NCBI GenBank assembly: GCA_049299915.1
Contig: JBAQYG010000027.1
Span: forward strand, 1 to 6,714
Length of the DNA: 6,714 nt
Direction: 5' to 3'
From: JAVHQB01 sp049299915
GTDB lineage: Bacteria > Patescibacteriota > Minisyncoccia > UBA6257 > JAVHQB01
Position 1 is the stretch's first letter. The number at the start of each line of letters is the position of its first letter. A program made the position numbers and the translations under genes. Positions 1-4,107 of the stretch are shown here, one piece after another. The notes below the pieces were generated by a model that searched no databases, was not told where the DNA came from, and was given only the letters and a program-made list of their open reading frames with translations.

Positions 1-1
1 A

Positions 2-169
2 CTTGGTGTTATCAACACCGGCTACTTTGGTCCTTTGACCTTGGCTGCCGTAAATAGCTTCCAAATCAAATACAGAAGCGAAATTCTTGACCCCTTAGGT
101 TTAACCAATGCAACTGGATTCGTTGGCACCTCAACTCGTGCTAAATTGAATGCTTTGTATTGCAATTAA
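2..169 (+). CDS. C-terminal end of a peptidoglycan-binding-domain protein (5' end outside window)
   Basis: An open frame enters from the left edge and ends at TAA (167-169), giving the last 55 residues of a larger protein. The visible part has the pattern of a peptidoglycan-binding domain of the PG_binding_1 type: GYFGPLTLAAVNSFQ, then FVGTSTRAKLNALYCN. In this family the G-x-FG-x-x-T-x-x-A-V-x-x-FQ core forms the helical cell-wall-binding repeat. The insertion between the two halves (roughly residues 24-38, with a PLGL segment) resembles versions common at the C-termini of Parcubacteria surface or secreted proteins. The catalytic or structural part of the protein lies upstream, so its function cannot be stated. 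It is followed by a strong terminator and sits beside another exported protein, consistent with a cell-envelope neighbourhood. Confidence 0.8.
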   Translation, partial: LGVINTGYFGPLTLAAVNSFQIKYRSEILDPLGLTNATGFVGTSTRAKLNALYCN

Positions 170-188
170 GAGGATTCTGCATGTTTTT

Positions 189-216
189 AAAAACCACCCT
201 TCGGGGTGGTTTTTGT
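189..216 (+). terminator. Intrinsic terminator with UUCG tetraloop
   Basis: Perfect 11-bp stem, AAAAACCACCC (189-199) pairing with GGGTGGTTTTT (204-214), closed by a C(UUCG)G tetraloop, one of the most stable RNA loops. The 3' arm runs into a T-rich stretch interrupted by one G. It starts 20 bases after the stop of the peptidoglycan-binding gene and should end that transcript before the metallopeptidase gene. Confidence 0.93.
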
Positions 217-230
217 TTTATCTATCTTTT

Positions 231-239
231 TGTTATAGT
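231..239 (+). promoter_or_regulatory. Candidate extended -10 promoter for the metallopeptidase gene
   Basis: TGT-TATAGT forms an extended -10 element: TGn at 231-233 and a 5/6 match to TATAAT at 234-239. No good -35 is seen; the stretch 17 bases upstream is the T-tract of the preceding terminator. Transcription would begin near 246, leaving a leader of only about ten bases, which would exclude the AAGG at 243-246. The site is plausible because the preceding gene is closed by a terminator, so a promoter is needed in this short gap. Confidence 0.4.
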
Positions 240-242
240 AAA

Positions 243-246
243 AAGG
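243..246 (+). promoter_or_regulatory. Weak Shine-Dalgarno-like AAGG
   Basis: An AAGG core inside AAAAAGG ends ten bases before the ATG at 257. This is the only purine-rich ribosome-binding candidate ahead of any complete gene on the + strand here. It competes with the candidate promoter: if transcription starts near 246, the message would not contain it. Confidence 0.35.
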
Positions 247-256
247 TCCCTTTTCT

Positions 257-1666
257 ATGAAAAAAATTACTTCAATTTCTCTGACAATTCTTTTTATTAC
301 CGTTTTCTCTTTTCAAATAGCCCGGGCCGAAACTCTTAATCAAGTAAGTGATTTTTACGTTAATTCTGAATATGATTTAAGCGGTCGAAGCAAGCTGACA
401 GCTGTTTTAAAAGTAATTACAGATAAGTTTTACATTTACTTCGATAGATCTTGGTTGGAATCCTTAGAGCCATCAGTTAGGGATAAGGTTATAAATAAAA
501 CAATTGTTTTATCCTATAATTTCCAAAATAAAGATTATTATAATCTTATTCAAACCTTTGGACCCGAACCTCTTCAATCCACAAATTCCTCTGATCCTAG
601 ATTGATTCTATTAGTACACCCCCTTAGCCCTGAAGTGGGCGGTTATAGCCAAGGGAATGATCTCTATCCAGCCAATGTCTATACCAATTCCAATCAAAGA
701 AACATTGTTTATTTCAATGCTAATAATCTACTAGAAGAGAATAGTAGCCAGAATAATGCCTATTATTTAGCTCACGAATTTACCCATCTTTTAACTTACA
801 ATCAAAAAAACGTTAAAAGCAATAAAAGCGAATCTCCTTGGCTTTCAGAATTGTATTCAGAAGCCACTTCTTATCTATTGGGTTATGACAATGGGATAAA
901 TTCTCCCCTTACAGAAAGATTGAAAGATTTTAGTGTTAATCCTCATGGTAATTTAGGGGATTGGCAAAACACCTTAAGCGATTACGCTTCAGTTAAGATA
1001 TTAAGCCAATATATTATTGATCATTATGGTTTCAAAGTTTTAACCGTTGCTTTTCAATCTAATCTTATAGGAGAGGATTCTCTTAATTACTCTCTTAAGA
1101 AATGGGGTTACAAAGAAAGTTTTAGCGATATCTATCATAATTGGCTTCTAGCGGTGCTTATTAATGATTGTCATTATGGGGATAAATACTGTTTTAAAAG
1201 CGAAGCCCTTAAAGATTTAAGAGTATATCCTATAGGTTACTATGCCCCTATGTATACTAACGGAGTCTTTACTATAGAAGAAAAAATTAAATCCCTTTCG
1301 GGCAGTTGGCTCAAAATAGTCGGAGGAAAGGGGACTGTAAAAGTTAACGTTCATACAGATACCCCAGACAAATTTAAACTCATTTACCTTTCTTCGACTA
1401 ACGGCAATAATTATCAAATAAACGATGCGTTTATTTCTAACGGTACGGGTGAAATCTATTTTCCTAATTTTGACCCTCAAAAATCAGCCGCCTTACTTAT
1501 TCCTTATTGTTTGAATAATGGTACCCAAAGTTGCAATTATAGTCTGCAAATAGTCTCTAATTCTAATATAGATGAAGAAGCTATTATTATTAAGCTTCGT
1601 CAAATTATAGTTATTTTACAAGCCCAGCTTGCCCAGCTCCTAAAACAAAGAGGATTAACTGCTTAA
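257..1666 (+). CDS. Secreted gluzincin-like zinc metallopeptidase candidate (HExxH)
   Basis: Predicted 469-residue exported protein. Residues 1-24 are a classic signal peptide: MKK, a hydrophobic core to about residue 20, and an ARA|E cleavage site. The zinc-peptidase signature is HEFTH (H173, E174, H177). It is followed 21 residues after H177 by E198 in WLSELYSEA, the position of the third zinc ligand in gluzincins; the WLSE context resembles WLNEG of M30-like and related peptidases. SDYASVKILSQYIIDHYG and FSDIYHNWLLAVLIND look like the helical segments after the active site in such proteins. A beta-rich region follows (about 335-435). Only four cysteines occur, in two close pairs (C305/C312 and C418/C426), suggesting disulfides outside the cell. 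Residues 443-463 form a Leu/Gln/Ala helix (LQAQLAQLL) typical of Parcubacteria exported proteins, where it often precedes a wall-binding domain; here the protein simply ends. The substrate is unknown. Exact peptidase family is uncertain; peptidase activity is inferred from the motif. Confidence 0.8.
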   Translation: MKKITSISLTILFITVFSFQIARAETLNQVSDFYVNSEYDLSGRSKLTAVLKVITDKFYIYFDRSWLESLEPSVRDKVINKTIVLSYNFQNKDYYNLIQTFGPEPLQSTNSSDPRLILLVHPLSPEVGGYSQGNDLYPANVYTNSNQRNIVYFNANNLLEENSSQNNAYYLAHEFTHLLTYNQKNVKSNKSESPWLSELYSEATSYLLGYDNGINSPLTERLKDFSVNPHGNLGDWQNTLSDYASVKILSQYIIDHYGFKVLTVAFQSNLIGEDSLNYSLKKWGYKESFSDIYHNWLLAVLINDCHYGDKYCFKSEALKDLRVYPIGYYAPMYTNGVFTIEEKIKSLSGSWLKIVGGKGTVKVNVHTDTPDKFKLIYLSSTNGNNYQINDAFISNGTGEIYFPNFDPQKSAALLIPYCLNNGTQSCNYSLQIVSNSNIDEEAIIIKLRQIIVILQAQLAQLLKQRGLTA

Positions 1667-1692
1667 AAACCACTCGTTATGAGTGGTTTTTT
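1665..1692 (+). terminator. Intrinsic terminator after the metallopeptidase gene
   Basis: An 11-bp perfect stem AAAAACCACTC (1665-1675) pairs with GAGTGGTTTTT (1681-1691) around a GTTAT loop, with a T-run on the 3' side. The last two bases of the gene's TAA stop form the first stem bases. The hairpin is identical to the one at 4075-4101. Confidence 0.92.
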
Positions 1693-1697
1693 ATTCC
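1665..1697 (+). repeat. Left copy of a 33-bp exact direct repeat framing the accessory island
   Basis: Bases 1665-1697 are identical to 4075-4107 in the same orientation. Similarity continues for 13 more bases (1698-1710 against 4108-4120, 10 of 13 matching, including GATTTTAT), so about 43 of 46 positions agree. The repeat contains the whole terminator hairpin plus a TTATTCC trailer that a terminator does not need. Together the copies bracket exactly the HEPN/MNT and Fic genes. Confidence 0.85.
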
Positions 1698-1784
1698 TAG
1701 TAGATTTTATAGAATCATTATGAAGCAACACACAGGTGTTTCGAGCAGTGTTTTTAGTAAGTTCGTGTACACTTTAGATTTAGA

Positions 1785-1812
1785 TGTATACAAACTACCA
1801 AGTTTGTATACA
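1785..1812. repeat. Inverted repeat 1 of the operator array
   Basis: Perfect 12-bp arms, TGTATACAAACT (1785-1796) and its reverse complement (1801-1812), around an ACCA spacer. Each arm contains a TGTATACA palindrome, so it can act as two nested sites or one large dyad. If transcribed from upstream it could also fold as an RNA hairpin. Confidence 0.9.
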
Positions 1813-1821
1813 CTTGTAGGT

Positions 1822-1858
1822 GTAATGTATACAAACATAGGTATTTTGTATACATTAC
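1822..1858. repeat. Inverted repeat 2 of the operator array
   Basis: Perfect 14-bp arms, GTAATGTATACAAA (1822-1835) and its reverse complement (1845-1858), with a 9-base spacer. Its centre is about 41.5 bases from that of inverted repeat 1, close to four helical turns, and it ends just upstream of the -35 element. Confidence 0.9.
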
Positions 1859-1868
1859 TAGAAAGATA

Positions 1869-1897
1869 TTGACAATTGTATGCAAATTGCATACAAT
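1869..1897 (+). promoter_or_regulatory. Promoter of the wHTH-MNT/HEPN operon
   Basis: A consensus -35 TTGACA (1869-1874), a 17-base spacer and a -10 TACAAT (1892-1897, 5/6 match) make this the best sigma-70-type promoter in the window. Predicted start of transcription is about 1904, leaving a leader of about 22 bases with no Shine-Dalgarno. The spacer and -10 lie inside the 21-base tandem palindromes, so a protein bound there would block RNA polymerase. The promoter also rules out translation from the TTG at 1869. Confidence 0.75.
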
Positions 1898-1916
1898 TGT
1901 ATGCAAATTGCATACA
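1872..1916. repeat. 21-base tandem repeat made of palindromes, overlapping the promoter
   Basis: Period-21 repetition runs from 1872 to 1916 (about 2.1 copies, no mismatches). The first copy is a dyad with perfect 14-base arms (1872-1885 and 1887-1900) around A1886; the second has 9-base arms (1898-1906 and 1908-1916). The junction GCATACAATTGTATGC (1889-1904) is itself a perfect palindrome. Box sequence differs from the distal TGTATACA boxes by one A-to-G transition per box. Confidence 0.92.
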
Positions 1917-1925
1917 CCATTTAAT

Positions 1926-2471
1926 ATGTTCAAATTTACTAGAAACGGACAATTAATACTGGAACTCTTTTTTAAAGATCCAGAGAATTCCTTTTATACA
2001 AGGCAAATCGCTAGGTTACTAAATAAGGAACCTGGAGTTTTTCAAAGAGACTTAATTAAACTAGTAAAAGATGGAATATTAGTGTCAAAAAAACAAGGGA
2101 ATAATGTATTCTATTCTCTAAATCAAAACTATTTTCTTCTTCAAGAGCTTAAGGATATTTTTAAAAAGACAGTAGGCATAGAATATCAGATTAGGCTGTT
2201 ATTGAATAATTTTCCCACTAAAATAAAAAAAGCTTTTATTTACGGATCCGTAGCTGCTAATAAAGAAACTGCTTCCAGTGATATTGACTTACTTTTAGTA
2301 GGAACTATTGATGAACCACTACTAGCTAGTAAAATAAGCGATTTGGAACGTGTTTTGGGTAGAGAAATTCATTATGTTATAATGATTCCAGCAGAATATC
2401 AGAAAAAAAAGAGTGATATGGATTCTTTTCTCGTCAATATTGAAAATAAACCAATAATAAATTTAATTTAA
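1926..2471 (+). CDS. Winged-HTH / MNT nucleotidyltransferase fusion, probable antitoxin and autoregulator
   Basis: A 181-residue protein with two domains. Residues about 5-66 form a winged helix: SFYTRQIARLLNKEPGVFQRDL contains the two helices and LVKDGILVSKKQGNNVFYSLN the wing. Residues about 100-160 are a minimal nucleotidyltransferase (MNT): FIYGSVAANKETASSDIDLL gives the G-S-x10-D-x-D signature (G107, S108, D119, D121). E147 in GREIHYVI takes the place of the third acidic residue, and MIPAEYQKK follows as in this wHTH-MNT family. In characterised HepT-MntA systems the MNT antitoxin adds AMP to the HEPN toxin to silence it; that role is inferred here from the adjoining HEPN gene. The HTH suggests the protein also represses its own operon. 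The ATG at 1926 is preferred: an upstream TTG at 1869 would translate the operator repeats and is the -35 box. The stop overlaps the next start by one base. Confidence 0.85.
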   Translation: MFKFTRNGQLILELFFKDPENSFYTRQIARLLNKEPGVFQRDLIKLVKDGILVSKKQGNNVFYSLNQNYFLLQELKDIFKKTVGIEYQIRLLLNNFPTKIKKAFIYGSVAANKETASSDIDLLLVGTIDEPLLASKISDLERVLGREIHYVIMIPAEYQKKKSDMDSFLVNIENKPIINLI

Positions 2472-2929
2472 TGGAAGACCCTTTTCAAAAGTATCTCGAC
2501 GAGGGAAAAATAACCAAAGAATTTATAGGCCCAGAGCAAATAAGAAGTGCTTATGCTGGTGCGTCGGAAGATTTAAAAGCAGCTGATTTTAATCTTCAAG
2601 CATATGCCAAAGTTACCTATGATTATGCTTACAAAGCTATGCAAAAAATGGGGAGGGCACTTATTCTATCCTTTGGATATCGTCCAAAAGTTACTAATTA
2701 CCATAAAACGGTAGTTGATCTATCCGGAGAAATTCTGGGCAAAGAGTTTTCAGAATTAATAGCCCATTTTGATAGAATGAGACAAAAGAGAAATGCTTTT
2801 ACCTATAACGAGCCTGATTTAGTTATTAGCCAAACAGAAGCGGCCAATGCATTAAAAACTGCCAACGATTTTCTATTGGTTGTGAGGAACTTTATTAATA
2901 AAAATGGTTATCAAGGAATACTCCTTTAA
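2471..2929 (+). CDS. HEPN-domain protein, probable toxin (RNase) of the MNT/HEPN pair
   Basis: A 152-residue, mostly helical, cytoplasmic protein. YAKVTYDYAYKAMQKMGRAL followed by GYRP and an H78 segment matches the first helices of HEPN proteins. The catalytic-type motif is R102-M-R-Q-K-R-N108-A-F-T-Y112. HEPN RNases use R-x4-6-H; this one belongs to the variants in which Asn follows the second Arg and a Tyr lies four residues on. Family knowledge makes it a metal-independent RNase or an RNA-binding relative; whether Asn supports cleavage is open. In HepT the regulated residue is the Tyr of R-x4-H-x-Y; here that position is F110, and Y112 is the nearest candidate for AMP addition. The ATG overlaps the upstream TAA as TAATG, there is no Shine-Dalgarno, and the pair is therefore translationally coupled. 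A terminator follows 30 bases after the stop. Confidence 0.82.
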   Translation: MEDPFQKYLDEGKITKEFIGPEQIRSAYAGASEDLKAADFNLQAYAKVTYDYAYKAMQKMGRALILSFGYRPKVTNYHKTVVDLSGEILGKEFSELIAHFDRMRQKRNAFTYNEPDLVISQTEAANALKTANDFLLVVRNFINKNGYQGILL

Positions 2930-2958
2930 CTTAAAATTTCATAATAATACAAGCATTC

Positions 2959-2986
2959 AAAAAACTACCCTTACGGGTAATTTTTT
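2959..2986 (+). terminator. Intrinsic terminator of the MNT/HEPN operon
   Basis: AAAAAA-CTACCC (2959-2970), loop TTAC, then GGGTAA-TTTTTT (2975-2986). There are five core pairs, one C-A mismatch (2965/2980) and six A-T pairs. The trailer TTATTCCAA after it matches that of the two 33-bp repeat copies, so this appears to be a diverged member of the same terminator family. Confidence 0.82.
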
Positions 2987-3071
2987 ATTCCAAGTTTTAT
3001 TCTAAGTGTACCTTATTTTTGAGTTCTTCGTACTAAAGAATCCGCCATAACCTTATTATATAGAAGTTGAT

Positions 3072-3103
3072 TTGACTTTTAAAACATGCTAATATGGTAT
3101 AGC
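3072..3103 (+). promoter_or_regulatory. Candidate promoter of the Fic gene
   Basis: TTGACT (3072-3077, 5/6 to the -35 consensus) is followed by an extended -10-like TGG-TATAGC (3095-3103). The spacer is 20 bases, longer than ideal, so the exact -10 is uncertain; TAATAT at 3090-3095 paired with TTGATT at 3067-3072 is an alternative with a 17-base spacer. Either way the -10 lies on the left arm of the inverted repeat at 3085-3133. Confidence 0.4.
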
Positions 3104-3133
3104 TTACAAATTAACCCATACCATATTAGTATG
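3085..3133. repeat. Inverted repeat over the Fic promoter and start codon, candidate operator
   Basis: Arms of 16 bases (3085-3100 and 3118-3133) are complementary at 15 of 16 positions, with a 12-bp perfect core CTAATATGGTAT / ATACCATATTAG and a 17-base spacer. The left arm covers the -10 region and the right arm ends on the ATG (3131-3133). Binding by the HTH of the Fic protein would repress transcription; in the mRNA, pairing would also hide the start codon if the left arm is transcribed. Confidence 0.8.
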
Positions 3134-4063
3134 AATTACCTTCAAGACATTTATAAAACAAGGCTAGAATCGAAAAAAGACCAATTAGATAAAATCCGAC
3201 CAATTTCACCAGCCATTTTAAGTAAAATTAGAGAAAAATTAAAAATAGCGGCCACCTATAATTCAAATGCTATAGAAGGTAATACTTTAACATTAAAAGA
3301 AACATTCTTAGTAATTAACGAAGGTATTACTGTAAGAGGCAAATCGCTCAAAGATCACTTAGAGGCTCAAAACCACTACGAAGCAATAGATTATCTATAT
3401 GATATCGTTGATCAAAAAAGTAAAATAGAGCCATCAGAAAAATTGATTAGGGAAATACATAAATTAATTTGCTCAGACACGCTTAAAGAAGAAGCTGGCA
3501 ATTATAGAAAAAGCAATGTGATTATTAATGGGTCTAATCATAAACCCCCAGTAGTAGCCGAGATATCACCACGCATGAATGAATTAGTGAGATATTGGAA
3601 GCTAAATGAAAGAAAAATGAATCCTGTAGAATTAGCTGCTATAATTCACCATAAAATAGTTTATATTCATCCTTTTACGGATGGTAATGGTAGAACAGCG
3701 CGGGCTATAATGGATTTAATTCTCTTGCGGAGTGGTTACCCCTTAGCTATTGTCCTAAAAAATGATCGTAAAAAGTACTACAAATATTTATCCATGGCTG
3801 ATGCTGGTAATTATAAGCCGTTTGTAAGTTTTATAGCCCAAACAGTTAATTGGTCTTTAGATTTATATTTAGAAGCTCTTTCTGATAGGGCGACACAATG
3901 GCTGTCTCTATCTCAGCTAGCTAAAAAATTCAAATTAACAGAAAGGCACCTTAATCTCTTGTGTCGGAATGGCAAACTCGAAGCGCATAAGGAAGGGAGA
4001 ATCTGGATGGCCACAACTGCTAGCGTGGAAAAATATTTAACAGATAGACTTAGACAAAAATAA
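3131..4063 (+). CDS. Class II Fic-family protein with C-terminal HTH (AMP-transferase candidate)
   Basis: A 310-residue cytoplasmic protein. The Fic core motif HPFTDGNGRTAR (residues 180-191) is complete: catalytic His180, phosphate-binding GNGR and the closing Arg191. The flap NVIINGSNHKPP lies at 129-140. The N-terminal helix carries SNAIEG (45-50), the S/T-x-x-x-E-G/N inhibitory motif; E49 would block ATP gamma-phosphate binding, placing it among class II (self-inhibited) Fic enzymes. Residues about 258-306 form a MerR/excisionase-like helix-turn-helix (LSLSQLAKKFKLTERHLNLL, then RNGKLEAHKEGRIW). Fic enzymes usually transfer AMP to a hydroxyl of a target protein; the target is not evident. 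The ATG at 3131 is chosen over the one at 3086 because the extra 15 residues resemble no Fic N-terminus and would place the start on the promoter and operator. It is a single-gene unit, with no FicA-like antitoxin beside it. Confidence 0.9.
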   Translation: MNYLQDIYKTRLESKKDQLDKIRPISPAILSKIREKLKIAATYNSNAIEGNTLTLKETFLVINEGITVRGKSLKDHLEAQNHYEAIDYLYDIVDQKSKIEPSEKLIREIHKLICSDTLKEEAGNYRKSNVIINGSNHKPPVVAEISPRMNELVRYWKLNERKMNPVELAAIIHHKIVYIHPFTDGNGRTARAIMDLILLRSGYPLAIVLKNDRKKYYKYLSMADAGNYKPFVSFIAQTVNWSLDLYLEALSDRATQWLSLSQLAKKFKLTERHLNLLCRNGKLEAHKEGRIWMATTASVEKYLTDRLRQK

Positions 4064-4074
4064 TTTGGATTTTA

Positions 4075-4101
4075 AAAAACCACTCGTTATGAGTGGTTTT
4101 T
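4075..4101. terminator. Bidirectional terminator between fic and recG
   Basis: The hairpin AAAAACCACTC-GTTAT-GAGTGGTTTTT (4075-4101) is followed by T residues on the + strand. It is preceded by six A residues (4074-4079), which become a U-tract on the - strand. It therefore serves fic, whose stop is 11 bases upstream, and the convergent recG, whose TAA (4103-4101) touches the stem. Confidence 0.92.
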
Positions 4102-4107
4102 TATTCC
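4075..4107 (+). repeat. Right copy of the 33-bp direct repeat, overlapping the recG 3' end
   Basis: Identical to 1665-1697. Bases 4101-4107, and the weaker extension to 4120, are the stop codon and last codons of recG on the other strand. Thus the conserved trailer is coding here, whereas in the left copy it is intergenic. This asymmetry is compatible with the left copy being derived from the recG end. Confidence 0.85.

Larger units (their letters stand above)
1765..1916 (+). promoter_or_regulatory. Ladder of palindromic boxes: probable operator array of the wHTH-MNT/HEPN operon
   Basis: Nine 8-bp boxes are spaced near whole helical turns. GTGTACAC starts at 1765; TGTATACA starts at 1785, 1805, 1826 and 1847 (steps of 20, 20, 21 and 21). 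After a 30-base gap, TGTATGCA and TGCATACA alternate at 1877, 1888, 1898 and 1909 (steps of 11, 10 and 11). The proximal cluster covers the promoter at 1869-1897. This regular spacing suggests cooperative binding along roughly one DNA face. The natural ligand is the winged-HTH of the first operon gene, although that link is inference. The array ends ten bases before the chosen start codon. Confidence 0.75.

Noticed and set aside
1217..1480. 87-codon - strand frame inside the metallopeptidase gene
   Set aside because: It is antisense to a well-supported coding region, with no recognisable domain or start signal.
1720..1872. 50-codon + strand frame starting ATG at 1720, possible leader peptide
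   Set aside because: It has no ribosome-binding site, and its repeated YT residues come from the palindromic boxes. It ends inside the promoter, so it is better explained as an operator shadow.
1765..1916. Short CRISPR-like or transposon-end repeat array
   Set aside because: Units are 8-bp palindromes without unique spacers of constant length, no cas or transposase gene is nearby, and the boxes coincide with a promoter.
1869..1925. TTG-initiated N-terminal extension of the wHTH-MNT protein with a repeated TIVCKLH peptide
   Set aside because: It is a translation of the 21-base operator repeats and begins on the -35 box; the downstream ATG at 1926 fits the winged-helix start.
1707..1952. 81-codon - strand frame across the same region
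   Set aside because: Its VYK/VYI/VYT repeats are the same palindromes read on the other strand; there is no independent coding signal.
3000..3065. Possible hairpin TTCTT...AAGAA and AT-rich TATTAT between the HEPN terminator and fic
   Set aside because: The stem is weak with no T-run, and no convincing -35 accompanies the AT-rich hexamer.
3086..3130. Upstream ATG for the Fic protein, adding MLIWYSLQINPYHIS
   Set aside because: The extension is unlike Fic N-termini and starts on the inverted repeat and -10 region.
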